From the NCBI GenBank assembly GCA_902493275.1, contig CABUOQ010000009.1:1-59197 (forward strand): a DNA stretch of 59,197 nucleotides, read 5' to 3'. The translations under genes were made by a program, and so were the position numbers. Every line of letters begins with the position of its first letter. Position 1 is the first letter of the stretch. A model generated the notes under the pieces. It was not told the DNA's origin and did not search any database. It saw only the letters and a list, made by a program, of their open reading frames with translations. This DNA comes from an uncultured Bacillota bacterium. GTDB lineage: Bacteria > Bacillota_I > Bacilli_A > RFN20 > CAG-449. This document shows positions 17,832 to 26,559 of this stretch, one piece after another.

Positions 17832-18524
17832 TTACATATTAACTTTTAATTTCTCGAGAATCTTCTTTTCTAAGCGTGAAATTTGCACTTGAGAAATAAA
17901 AAGACGACTAGCAACCTCTTGTTGAGTTAGACCATCAAAATATCGCAATTTTATGATCAATTGTTCTTTTTTATTTAATGTTGATAATGCCATATTTAAT
18001 TCCATCATCTCTTGATTATTTTTAGATGGAATAATATCTCCTAAGCAATTATCATCTTCATCAAATGGAGCATCTAAAGATAGTGACGAAAAATGACTTT
18101 CATAAGCCATTAAAATATCTTCAAATGATTCATTTAAATATTCGGCAATCTCTTTTAAAGAAACGCTTTTTTGTAGCTCATTTTCAAGTATCTCTTGTGC
18201 TTTAACGCATCGAGAAAACAGTTCTTTAAAACCGCGTGAAACGTGTAAAGAAGAATTATCGCGGAAATATTTTTTTATTTCCCCTAAAATTAAACTTACT
18301 GCGTAGGTTGAAAATACTGTATTATATTCGCTTTTATAGTTTTGAGCAGCCTTTATTAAACCGATTTTTGCGCAAGTAAAGACATCTTCTTTTTCATTAT
18401 ATGGAACTTTAAAACGATTGATTAATGAGTATAATAATTTCTCATTTTGACTAATTAATTCCTCAAGATATTCATTTTTACCTTGTTGAATTAAAAAACA
18501 TAGTTCTTCATTAGATTTCAACAT
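17832..18524 (-). CDS. sigF: RNA polymerase sporulation sigma factor sigma-F
   Basis: A 230-residue sigma-70-type factor, first forespore-specific sigma of sporulation. Region 2 contains VFTCAKIGLIKAAQ and FSTYAVSLILGEIK, and region 4 has LTQQEVASRLFISQVQISR as the helix-turn-helix. Sigma-F and sigma-G are close in sequence; the place directly after spoIIAA-spoIIAB, its partner-switch regulators, identifies sigma-F. The start overlaps spoIIAB by 14 bases and lacks a strong ribosome site, so translation is likely coupled. Confidence 0.95.
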   Translation of the reverse strand: MLKSNEELCFLIQQGKNEYLEELISQNEKLLYSLINRFKVPYNEKEDVFTCAKIGLIKAAQNYKSEYNTVFSTYAVSLILGEIKKYFRDNSSLHVSRGFKELFSRCVKAQEILENELQKSVSLKEIAEYLNESFEDILMAYESHFSSLSLDAPFDEDDNCLGDIIPSKNNQEMMELNMALSTLNKKEQLIIKLRYFDGLTQQEVASRLFISQVQISRLEKKILEKLKVNM

Positions 18525-18960
18525 TTTCCGAGATAGTTTCTGGATGTAATGATTTTTTTATCGTTAATTTCGTTCCCATGCCAACTACTGAAGAAATACA
18601 AAATCCATCACTTAAACTATCCATAATCGTCATCCCCATACCTGCGCGTTCTAAATCCGGTCGCGTTGTATAATGTGGAGTACGGGCCAAATCAATATTT
18701 TCAATACCACAACCGAAATCGATTATTTGCATGTGAAGCATCTCATCTTCTAATAAACATTTAATAACGACTTCTTTGCTTTCATCATAGTGATAACCAT
18801 GAATAATCGAATTTGATACCGCTTCAGATATAATTGTTTTTATTTCCCCTAAAAGTGATAATGATGGATTCATTGGAGCAATGAATGTCGCAATAGCTAA
18901 TCTAGCTAAAGATTCATTTTCTGCTATAGCGGAAAAACGCAATTCCATTTTATTTGTCAT
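18511..18960 (-). CDS. spoIIAB: Anti-sigma-F factor SpoIIAB
   Basis: A 149-residue GHKL-type kinase that binds and holds sigma-F and phosphorylates SpoIIAA. The ATP-binding N box is EAVSNSIIHGY (about 47-57), the G1 box IDFGCGI (about 80-86) and the G2 box RAGMGMTIMDSL. The ATG overlaps the spoIIAA stop codon as ATGA, which is typical for this operon. Confidence 0.96.
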   Translation of the reverse strand: MTNKMELRFSAIAENESLARLAIATFIAPMNPSLSLLGEIKTIISEAVSNSIIHGYHYDESKEVVIKCLLEDEMLHMQIIDFGCGIENIDLARTPHYTTRPDLERAGMGMTIMDSLSDGFCISSVVGMGTKLTIKKSLHPETISENVEI

Positions 18961-19310
18961 ATCGTAATCCCTTCTTTCTTTTTAAAATCGGCTAAAGATT
19001 TATATTCATTCATTATTTGAAATAAGCCCGATATCTTCATAATCTTTTTGGTATAAGGATTAAGATTAATTAATCCCACTATTCCTCTTATCTTACACAT
19101 TTCATTGTATCGGCCTAAAATTAATCCAATTCCCGATGAATCAAGAAATGTCACCTCTTTAAAATCAAATAACAACATTCTTGGGCCAACTTTAATCATT
19201 TCATCGCGAATCTTAAATCGGTACAATTGGCATTTGCTCGAATCAACTTCACCATAAAACTTTATTAGAAGGCCATCATCAAAAGAACTAATTTTGATTT
19301 TGCTTTCCAT
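18957..19310 (-). CDS. spoIIAA: Anti-sigma-F factor antagonist SpoIIAA
   Basis: A 117-residue STAS-domain protein that, when dephosphorylated by SpoIIE, frees sigma-F from SpoIIAB. The phosphorylated serine lies in FLDSSGIGLI, near residues 56-65. AGGAGG sits 10 bases before the ATG. It is the first gene of the operon, and two Spo0A-box-like sites lie 65-100 bases upstream. Confidence 0.95.
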   Translation of the reverse strand: MESKIKISSFDDGLLIKFYGEVDSSKCQLYRFKIRDEMIKVGPRMLLFDFKEVTFLDSSGIGLILGRYNEMCKIRGIVGLINLNPYTKKIMKISGLFQIMNEYKSLADFKKKEGITI

Positions 19311-19374
19311 TTACTTATACCTCCTATCAATGATTATAAATAAATGATTATTTAACGTATTTAAAGTGTATATT

Positions 19375-19410
19375 TATCGACAATATGTCTTAAAAAAAGC
19401 GTTCGACAAA
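19375..19410 (-). promoter_or_regulatory. Two Spo0A-box-like sites upstream of spoIIAA
   Basis: On the minus strand TTTGTCGAA (19410-19402) is an exact match to the canonical 0A box, and ATTGTCGAT (19383-19375) matches at seven of nine. They are spaced 27 bp apart in the same direction. In Bacillus the spoIIA operon is switched on by phosphorylated Spo0A, so placement and sequence agree. The -10/-35 elements themselves I cannot fix with confidence (a TATAAT at 19338-19333 would leave almost no leader). Confidence 0.7.
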
Positions 19411-19412
19411 AT

Positions 19413-19437
19413 TATATTTATTTTTTAAATAAATATA
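19413..19437. repeat. Perfect AT palindrome beside the 0A boxes
   Basis: TATATTTATTT and AAATAAATATA form 11-bp arms around three T. It lies two bases beyond the distal 0A box. It could be a terminator-like fold, a binding site or chance in AT-rich DNA. Confidence 0.4.
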
Positions 19438-19526
19438 GATTAAACGCCTCAAAATAAGCATTTTTATTATTTTAGAAAATAAGAATTATGTCATAAAAAC
19501 CAATAAAAAATATTATTTTGAGCAAG

Positions 19527-19562
19527 AAAAAAGATGCTTGCTAATTATAAATTTTAAGCATC
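19527..19562 (-). terminator. Terminator after the rtcB-linked operon
   Basis: On the minus strand GATGCTT pairs with AAGCATC, followed by six T. It lies 24 bases past the stop of the 324-residue gene. A T run on the other side could let it work both ways. Confidence 0.75.
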
Positions 19563-19586
19563 GTTTTTAATGATTATAAAAAAATC

Positions 19587-20561
19587 TTAATCTTCTTTTA
19601 TTACTAATTCTTTAAATCCTTCTTTTTTTATGCCATTTAAAATAGCATCAAAAATGAATTCATTATTATTTAGAATATAATCATATCGCTTTATTTCTTT
19701 TACATCATAAATATATCTTTTATTTTTAGCATCGATAGTTAATTCATGGCATTTTCCATTTTTATATGTAGAAAAAGTCTCAAAACCTGAATAATTATAT
19801 CCCTCTACATCACAAATTGATAAATCATATGTCGTGTTTAATAATTCATTACATAATAATTTTATATAATACTCGCTGATACCATCTTCAATTGGATAAT
19901 TTTCATATCCATAAGTCCCACCAAGTGCTTCATCTAGCCATTCATGATATTCAATTTTTTTATTTACAATATCAACTATTACTACTCCAATATTATCATC
20001 ATCGATTGAATAGTAATAGTAATATTCTTGAGGTTTAAAACTCATAAATCTTTCAATTGCCTCAGTATTTATATATTCTATTATTTGCTTTTTTACTTCT
20101 TGCATTTTTTCTTCTATCGCACCCATAAAAAAACTTTCAATTTTTTCATTGAAATGTGATTCGTCTATTGATTTACATAATTCATTTATCCTATCATCAT
20201 AACAATCTAATTTATCAAATTTTTTTATTTCATCTAATGGATCTATCTCATCAACTAGGGCTTTAATAAAACGAAATTGGAGTTTATCCTCACCAAGTAA
20301 ATCATATAGATCATTAAAATAACTTTTAGGGCAAGATATATTTAGTTTTTTTGCACGATATTCAACAATATCCACAATTTCATAGTCACACAAATAAAGT
20401 GCAACCGTTTTAAAAACTCTTAAAACCATTAAAAAATCGTTTCTAGAGCATGATGAAATAAAGACTTTGGTACTATTTAAATTGTCTTTTAAATAATCCG
20501 CAAAAACTTTATTTTTATAATTTTCTTGTTTTAAGTACGCTTTTAATAATTTAACTTTCAT
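19587..20561 (-). CDS. Hypothetical protein co-transcribed with rtcB
   Basis: A 324-residue soluble protein that I do not recognise. The first half is helical and rich in Lys, Leu and Asp. The second half looks beta-rich, with YYYYYSIDDDNIGVVIVDI, HEWLDEALGGTYGYENYP and repeated Tyr. There is no signal peptide or membrane helix. Its ATG comes three bases after the rtcB stop with a poor ribosome site of its own, so it is probably translationally coupled. That linkage suggests a partner, regulator or substrate adaptor of the RNA ligase. Confidence 0.6.
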   Translation of the reverse strand: MKVKLLKAYLKQENYKNKVFADYLKDNLNSTKVFISSCSRNDFLMVLRVFKTVALYLCDYEIVDIVEYRAKKLNISCPKSYFNDLYDLLGEDKLQFRFIKALVDEIDPLDEIKKFDKLDCYDDRINELCKSIDESHFNEKIESFFMGAIEEKMQEVKKQIIEYINTEAIERFMSFKPQEYYYYYSIDDDNIGVVIVDIVNKKIEYHEWLDEALGGTYGYENYPIEDGISEYYIKLLCNELLNTTYDLSICDVEGYNYSGFETFSTYKNGKCHELTIDAKNKRYIYDVKEIKRYDYILNNNEFIFDAILNGIKKEGFKELVIKED

Positions 20562-20564
20562 CTT

Positions 20565-21782
20565 CTATTCTTCAGCCTTAAAGTTATAAATTGGTTTTAT
20601 AATTTCTACAATTTCAATAGTATCTTTGATATTTTCAAGAATTGCCTCCAATGGTTTATAAACAAATGGTGATTCATCAAGGGTCTTTTCACTAACAGTT
20701 GAAGAATATATTCCTTCCATTTCTTTAGTATAATCACTTAATTTAATTTTTTTAAAAGCTTGTTGCCTTGACATAATTCTACCAGCGCCATGTGGTGCAG
20801 AATAATTATAATCAGCATTAGATTTACCTTTTGCGATAATACATCCATCCTTCATATTAATTGGTATTAGTACTAATTGATCTTTATACGCGGCAATTGC
20901 GCCTTTCCTTAAAATTTTATCTTTCATATTAATATAATTATGAACTGTTTCAAATGAGAATAATTGTGTTAAATCTTTGCCTAGATAATCTACAATTCTT
21001 CTTGCTATTTCTTTACGATTTTCCATCGCAAAATCTTGGCATATTGCCATATCAGCCATATATTTTTTAAAGTCATCATTTGATAGATAACAAAGTTCCT
21101 TAGGCATCGGTAATTCAATTTTTGTATTTTTTAGATCAATTAATGCTTGTTCAATTTCTCTTTGACGATTTTCCTTTTTATATTCGTTTATTATTTCATT
21201 TCTTACTTTTTCATTATCAAGAATACGTGATTCTTGATATGCTATTGCTTTATTTTGATAAATTTCCGCGACAAGTTTTCCTAAATAACGTGAACCAGAA
21301 TGGATTACTAAGTAATGTGTACCATCTTTAGACACATCAATTTCAATAAAATGATTACCTCCCCCTAAAGTTCCGATTGATTTATCAATGTATGATTTCT
21401 TTTTTAAATCATCGTAACATTCTAATTTAGTTAATGGAATATTAAAATTAGTTTTTGCCTTGTTAACATTCATGCCAAAAGGAATGTTTTCATGAATAAA
21501 AATATCTAATTTTTCTAAATCAATACTATCTTTACCTAAATTTACACATAACATGCCACATCCGATATCAACACCAACTAAATTTGGAACTATTTTATCT
21601 TTTATTTTTATTGTCGTACCAATTACACATCCTTTACCAGCATGACAATCAGGCATAATTGCTACTTTACAATCTTTAATAAATTCTTGATCTAGCAACG
21701 TTTTTATTTGGTTTTCGGTTTCTTCACCAATTATTGACGCATATACTTTTGCAGATGCATAATTACCTGTTATTTCATTCAT
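20565..21782 (-). CDS. rtcB: RtcB-family RNA ligase
   Basis: Joins RNA ends carrying 2',3'-cyclic or 3'-phosphate to 5'-OH using GTP and Mn2+; the role is RNA repair or tRNA recovery. All motifs are visible: MPDCHAGKGCVIGTT, VGVDIGCGM (metal Asp and Cys), LGGGNHFIEI, HSGSR and SAPHGAGRIMSR with the guanylated His. The 405-residue length matches shorter bacterial RtcB forms. ATG at 21782 has GAGGTGA upstream; a GTG in that site is rejected. It heads an operon with an unknown gene and is divergent from a WYL-like gene. No archease or RtcR-type regulator is present. Confidence 0.93.
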   Translation of the reverse strand: MNEITGNYASAKVYASIIGEETENQIKTLLDQEFIKDCKVAIMPDCHAGKGCVIGTTIKIKDKIVPNLVGVDIGCGMLCVNLGKDSIDLEKLDIFIHENIPFGMNVNKAKTNFNIPLTKLECYDDLKKKSYIDKSIGTLGGGNHFIEIDVSKDGTHYLVIHSGSRYLGKLVAEIYQNKAIAYQESRILDNEKVRNEIINEYKKENRQREIEQALIDLKNTKIELPMPKELCYLSNDDFKKYMADMAICQDFAMENRKEIARRIVDYLGKDLTQLFSFETVHNYINMKDKILRKGAIAAYKDQLVLIPINMKDGCIIAKGKSNADYNYSAPHGAGRIMSRQQAFKKIKLSDYTKEMEGIYSSTVSEKTLDESPFVYKPLEAILENIKDTIEIVEIIKPIYNFKAEE

Positions 21783-21962
21783 TTGAATCACCTCACATTT
21801 ATATAATATTTGATTATAAAAAAAAATAAAATGTTCAAATCAATTATTTTTTTGTGGCATATAAATTAATAATTTATTCTAAAATTAGCTTCTTTTTAAT
21901 TTTAAATTACTATTTATTATAATTTATTTGTGGTATAATTTGACACGCAAGGTGGTGATTAT

Positions 21963-22931
21963 ATGTTAAAGATTAAAGTAAATCTAGATAAAAAGAGTAT
22001 TGCCTCGATTATAAGTGATATGGAATTCTTCAAAATTTTAAAAAAAGATGGTTCTATTAATAAAAACAAATTTATGAATTTATTATTTAAAAATTATTAT
22101 CAAGAGTATCAAAACTCCATAAATAAAGCCATTGAAAGAACAAATTTAATCATGAAAAAATATAATATCGATAATCAAAATCTATCACATGATTTAGCTA
22201 ATGGATTATATGAAATTGAATTCATGAATAATGAAGAATATTTTGATAAATCATTAACATTTTATTTAGATGATAACAATGAATTTATTTTTAATACCAT
22301 TAATTCTGGAATGAATTATCAATCGTCTTCTTCCTATTTTCGAAATTTAATTAATCATTATTTATTACTTCCTGAATATAAAAGAGAATGTGTTATATAT
22401 CGTAAAACTGTGAACATTATTAATGATGCCATTAAGAATAAAACATGTTTAAGGATTGAATTAGAAAAACGCATTTTAACATTTGCGCCATATAAAATAA
22501 CCACGACAAAAGAGGAATTATATTCTTATTTAATTGGTTATAGTGATGGCAAAATTACTACGATACACCTTTTTAAAATCATTAATGTCATGCTAATTAA
22601 TGAGTCCATCAATTTCACAAAAGAACAAATTGAAATTCTAGAATTAAATATTGAAAAAGGAGCTCAATTTGCGGAAAACAAACTATGTAAAGCGACAATC
22701 GAATTAACTAATCGTGGAATTAAATTATTTAATTCCCGTTACTTACATCGTCCTATTCCCACAAAAATAGAAGGCAATCGCTACACATTCTATTGTTCAT
22801 TTAGCCAATTATTCTTTTATTTTGTTGCCTTCTGTGGCGAAATCAAAGTAATTACCCCAGCATACTTAGGCAAAAAAATATATAAAGAATACTCTAGATA
22901 TATAAATAATTTTGATAAAGAAAATTACTAA
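21963..22931 (+). CDS. WYL-domain-like putative regulator
   Basis: A 322-residue protein whose middle and C-terminal parts resemble a WYL domain: AIKNKTCLRIEL, ILTFAPYKI, LYSYLIGYSDG, ITTIHLFKIINVML, then a WCX-like tail (KATIELTNRGIKLF, VITPAYLGKKIY). WYL domains bind ligands or nucleic acid and control transcription, often near repair or defence genes. The first 60 residues might form a ribbon-helix-helix (GSINKNKFMNLLFKNYY) rather than the usual winged helix. GGTGGTGA precedes the ATG, and TGGTATAAT at 21931-21939 is an extended -10. It is divergent from rtcB and may regulate it. Confidence 0.6.
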   Translation: MLKIKVNLDKKSIASIISDMEFFKILKKDGSINKNKFMNLLFKNYYQEYQNSINKAIERTNLIMKKYNIDNQNLSHDLANGLYEIEFMNNEEYFDKSLTFYLDDNNEFIFNTINSGMNYQSSSSYFRNLINHYLLLPEYKRECVIYRKTVNIINDAIKNKTCLRIELEKRILTFAPYKITTTKEELYSYLIGYSDGKITTIHLFKIINVMLINESINFTKEQIEILELNIEKGAQFAENKLCKATIELTNRGIKLFNSRYLHRPIPTKIEGNRYTFYCSFSQLFFYFVAFCGEIKVITPAYLGKKIYKEYSRYINNFDKENY

Positions 22932-22987
22932 TGAATCAAAAAAATCAACCAATTATATTCTTATAGATTTAAAGGAGATGTACTAAA

Positions 22988-23644
22988 ATGAAAATCAAGA
23001 ATTTAAACAAAGCATTTTTATGTTTTCAACTCAATCAGTATAGTTATGAGTCTTTGATTAATAAAGTAGCAAATGCCATAATAAAGAATGATATTAATAC
23101 ATTATATAAGGGTTTAAAACTTAAAAATATTAACGATATCAGCTTAACTTCTGTTCTAGAACATATTGCTTATTTAAAAGAAAATCATATCATCTGTCAT
23201 CAATATGGAGAATATTGGGATGATAATTATATTTTCTATGATCCAAACAATTTAGCCGCCCGACTTGAATATATAATGTTTTATATTTATGACAAAACAA
23301 TCAATAATCAATTAGATGACATTGAACAAATCATTAATGAACTATTATCAGTAACAATCTATTGCGATAATCATGATAATTATTACGATGGTAGTTATGA
23401 AAGCGAATGCTATCCTATTAAGGAGCTATTCTATAAATGTAAAGTTAAGTATTTTTCATATGAAGATTACATAAATATTTATCGTTTGTTTTTAGATTAT
23501 TTAGATAAAAATAAATATATAAATTCTTTAAATGATTTATTGAATAAAATTAATGATAATTATTTATGTTACGATTTAAATAAAGAAATACATCAATTAG
23601 CCGCGAAATATTTAATAAAATTGCCTGTTAGAGACTTGCACTAG
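22988..23644 (+). CDS. Hypothetical acidic protein, unknown family
   Basis: A 218-residue soluble protein, largely helical and rich in Asn, Asp, Tyr and Ile. No motif or signal is seen. A strong AAAGGAG site precedes the ATG. It follows the WYL-like gene by 56 bases on the same strand and probably shares its transcript. Its stop lies 20 bases from the end of the convergent dacF-like gene. Together with the 324-residue protein it makes two unknown components of the rtcB block. Confidence 0.55.
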   Translation: MKIKNLNKAFLCFQLNQYSYESLINKVANAIIKNDINTLYKGLKLKNINDISLTSVLEHIAYLKENHIICHQYGEYWDDNYIFYDPNNLAARLEYIMFYIYDKTINNQLDDIEQIINELLSVTIYCDNHDNYYDGSYESECYPIKELFYKCKVKYFSYEDYINIYRLFLDYLDKNKYINSLNDLLNKINDNYLCYDLNKEIHQLAAKYLIKLPVRDLH

Positions 23645-23663
23645 AAATAATTAAAGATTAATA

Positions 23664-24824
23664 CTAGAAGAACAAACTTCGAAGATACCTTAATAAAATA
23701 TCCCAAAAACTTAATTTTGCAACGGCTTTTGAAGAAAATAAATTATATTCATAAATAATATTGGATGGCGTTGTTATTTTTAATTTACCAATTATTTGAT
23801 CTTTTTGTAATGGAGGTTCTTTTTTATCAATAATTGTTTCAATTATCAAATCTTCCTTTTTTTGAGAATTATCCATAATTACATCAATATCTTCATTGAC
23901 ATAAACATCTATCTTTTCTTTAAATGCTCCGTTAATTTCAATGTTAGAGATGATGTCACCTTGAGAAAACACTCGTTCACACTTTAGATTTGAAAATCCA
24001 TAATCTAATAATCTAATCGTATCTTGACTTCTTTTGGCAATTGTTTCTTCGCGCATAACTACGCTGACTAATCTAACGCCCTTTCGATAAGCCGTCGCAG
24101 TCAAATTGTATCCTGCTTTTTGAGTGAATCCAGTTTTAAGACCATCCATTCCATCATAATGTTTTAACAATTTATTTGTATTAACTAACCAAAAAGGGTT
24201 GTCAGTATTTTCTCTTACATAGCCCTCTTGCATCGAAGAATATTTTAAAACTTCTTTTTCATATTTTAAAAGTTCACATGCTAAATAAGCCATATCTAAA
24301 GGACAAGTATAATGTTCTGGATCATCAAATCCTGTAGCATTTTTAAAAGATGTATTTGTCATCTTTAATTCTTTAGCTTTTTGATTCATTCTTTTTACAA
24401 ATTCATCATTTGAACCAGCAACATATTCACCAAGACAAACTATTGCATCATTAGCGGAATTAATCGCCACAGATTTAAACAAATCCTCTAATTTCATTTG
24501 TTCACCTGGCTCTAAATATATTTGAGTGCCACCCATACTAGAAGCATATTCAGAGCAAGTGACTTCATCATCCCAAGAGATTTTTCCATTGTTTATTTCT
24601 TCTAAAATAAGTAACATTCCCATCATCTTTGTCATTGATGCTGGATATAATTTTTCATTAGAGTTAGATTGATAAATAACATGTCTTGATTTAGGTTCAA
24701 TCAACACACAATACGACGAATTTAAACTTAAAGAAGCAGGCTCTAAAGCATAAACTACATGTGGTTTAAAAGAAAAAATAAACAAAAAGCAAATAATTAA
24801 ATTAATAAGAAAAAAGCGTTTCAA
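23664..24824 (-). CDS. dacF: D-alanyl-D-alanine carboxypeptidase (DacF/PBP5-like)
   Basis: A low-molecular-weight penicillin-binding protein that trims peptidoglycan stem peptides. A signal peptide runs through about residue 28. The active-site set is complete: SMTK (66-69 counted from the GTG at 24833), SAN (126-128) and KTG (233-235), followed by the PBP5 C-terminal beta domain and a terminal amphipathic helix. TTG at 24824 has GAGGTG six bases upstream and is preferred. In Bacillus dacF lies just ahead of spoIIAA; here it does too, but with 4 kb of rtcB-linked genes between. A general PBP5 role is an alternative. Confidence 0.88.
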   Translation of the reverse strand: MKRFFLINLIICFLFIFSFKPHVVYALEPASLSLNSSYCVLIEPKSRHVIYQSNSNEKLYPASMTKMMGMLLILEEINNGKISWDDEVTCSEYASSMGGTQIYLEPGEQMKLEDLFKSVAINSANDAIVCLGEYVAGSNDEFVKRMNQKAKELKMTNTSFKNATGFDDPEHYTCPLDMAYLACELLKYEKEVLKYSSMQEGYVRENTDNPFWLVNTNKLLKHYDGMDGLKTGFTQKAGYNLTATAYRKGVRLVSVVMREETIAKRSQDTIRLLDYGFSNLKCERVFSQGDIISNIEINGAFKEKIDVYVNEDIDVIMDNSQKKEDLIIETIIDKKEPPLQKDQIIGKLKITTPSNIIYEYNLFSSKAVAKLSFWDILLRYLRSLFF

Positions 24825-24833
24825 AACCCTCAC

Positions 24834-25141
24834 CTCAATAAACCTTATGCAAGTAGTTTTAATTTCTATGCTAAATTATTAATATTTAAAAGAATTTAAT
24901 TTTATTTTAGAATTTTAAAAATTTTTCTTTATTTGATACATTATTCTTTTATCACATATCAAACGTTATAAGAATTATATATTTTCACGTTTTTAGATAT
25001 AGAATATTTCCATCGCATAACATGATTACATTTAAAAAGACAAGATAAACTTTAATTCTTGTCCTTTTATCTATTTTTTTAGATTTTAATAAGAATTTAA
25101 CTATTTAATAGTAAAACTGAAGTAGTTTTTAAGTAATTAAA
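24834..25141. other. Intergenic region between pdp and dacF
   Basis: It holds the pdp terminator and, presumably, the dacF promoter, which I cannot pinpoint. No other frame or RNA is recognised. Confidence 0.5.
25033..25068 (-). terminator. Terminator after pdp
   Basis: On the minus strand GACAAG pairs with CTTGTC, extended by A-T pairs, and is followed by TTTTTAAA. It lies about 75 bases past the pdp stop. Confidence 0.65.
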
Positions 25142-26443
25142 TTAATCAATTATTTCATATATTAACTTATTTTCTTTAACTTCGCTATCAGAAAGAATAA
25201 AAGCATTTAAGACCAATTCTTTAATATCTTCGATGTCTTGTTTATCAGTATATAATGTAGCTAATAATTCATCTTTATCAACATAATCTGCAATTTTTTT
25301 GTTTAATAAAATGCCACTGCTAAAATCAATCACATCATCTTTTGTCGCGCGTCCTGCACCTAAATGCATCGCTGCTTCACCAATTGTCAAGGCTTCTATT
25401 TTTTTTACATAACCAGCTTTTTTAGATTTAATTTCAATCTTATATTTTGCTTGTTTGAACTTTGAATAATCCTCTAGATAAGTGATATCTCCACCTTCAG
25501 CCTTTATGAGATTTTCAAGGACTTTAAAAGCTTCACCATTATCAATTTTTGATTGTAATAATTTCAAAGCTTTTTGTTCATCCTTTTCAATATTTGCTTG
25601 ATTTAAAATGATTGCGCCTAAATGTAAGCAAAGATCTTTTAAGTCTTTAGGACCTCTTCCTTTTAAGGTCTCGCAAGCTTCGATAACTTCTAAAATATTA
25701 CCAACCGCCATTCCTAAAGGTTGATTCATATCAGTAATGACCGCTCTAGTATCTTTCGATAAGTTCTTACCAATCTTAACCATAGTTGAAGCTAATTCAC
25801 GAGCGGATGGAAGATCTTTCATAAAAGCTCCTGAACCAAATTTAACATCTAATAAGATTGTATCTGCGCCAGAAGCAAGCTTTTTTGACATGATTGAAGA
25901 GGAGATTAATGGAATTGAATCAACGGTTGAAGTTACATCTCTTAATGCATATAATTTTTTATCTGCTGGTACTAAATCACCCGTTTGACCAGCAATAGCA
26001 ATACCAATTTGATTAACTTGTTTAACAAATTGATCCTTTTCTAAAGCGATATTCACTCCTGGAATTGACTCTAATTTATCTAATGTTCCGCCAGTATGAC
26101 CTAATCCTCGTCCTGACATTTTAGCCATTTTAGCTCCGCAAGCGCAAACAAGCGGTCCTAAAACTAATGAAGTTTTATCACCTACTCCACCAGTTGAATG
26201 CTTATCAATTTTTATTCCTTTGATTGCCGATAAATCAATAGTTTCACCAGAATGAATCATCGAATTAGTTAAATTGGAAATTTCTTGTTCACTCATTCCT
26301 TGAAAGCATATTGCCATTGTCAAGGCTGATACTTGATAATCAGGAATTATTCCTTTAGTATAATTTTGAATAAAAAAATCTATTTCTTCTTTTGACAATT
26401 CTTGTCCATGTTTTTTCTTTTCAATAATATCGATCATTAACAT
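25142..26443 (-). CDS. pdp: Pyrimidine-nucleoside phosphorylase
   Basis: Splits thymidine, deoxyuridine and uridine with phosphate to free base and (deoxy)ribose 1-phosphate. Family motifs are KHSTGGVGD at 81-89 (phosphate site) and KMSGRGLGHTGGTLDKLES at 108-126 (signature). Length 433 is standard. GAGG stands 8 bases before the ATG. In Bacillus relatives pdp or purine phosphorylase genes often lie just before dacF-spoIIA, and that order is kept here. Confidence 0.96.
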   Translation of the reverse strand: MLMIDIIEKKKHGQELSKEEIDFFIQNYTKGIIPDYQVSALTMAICFQGMSEQEISNLTNSMIHSGETIDLSAIKGIKIDKHSTGGVGDKTSLVLGPLVCACGAKMAKMSGRGLGHTGGTLDKLESIPGVNIALEKDQFVKQVNQIGIAIAGQTGDLVPADKKLYALRDVTSTVDSIPLISSSIMSKKLASGADTILLDVKFGSGAFMKDLPSARELASTMVKIGKNLSKDTRAVITDMNQPLGMAVGNILEVIEACETLKGRGPKDLKDLCLHLGAIILNQANIEKDEQKALKLLQSKIDNGEAFKVLENLIKAEGGDITYLEDYSKFKQAKYKIEIKSKKAGYVKKIEALTIGEAAMHLGAGRATKDDVIDFSSGILLNKKIADYVDKDELLATLYTDKQDIEDIKELVLNAFILSDSEVKENKLIYEIID

Positions 26444-26559
26444 ATTAAAAGCCTCTTTTCATGAAATCATTATATCATATTTTTAATATATAATCTATAC
26501 ACTAAGATATCTCAATGCACCTAATAATTTATTTTTAATAAAATAAAATAGGTGATTTT

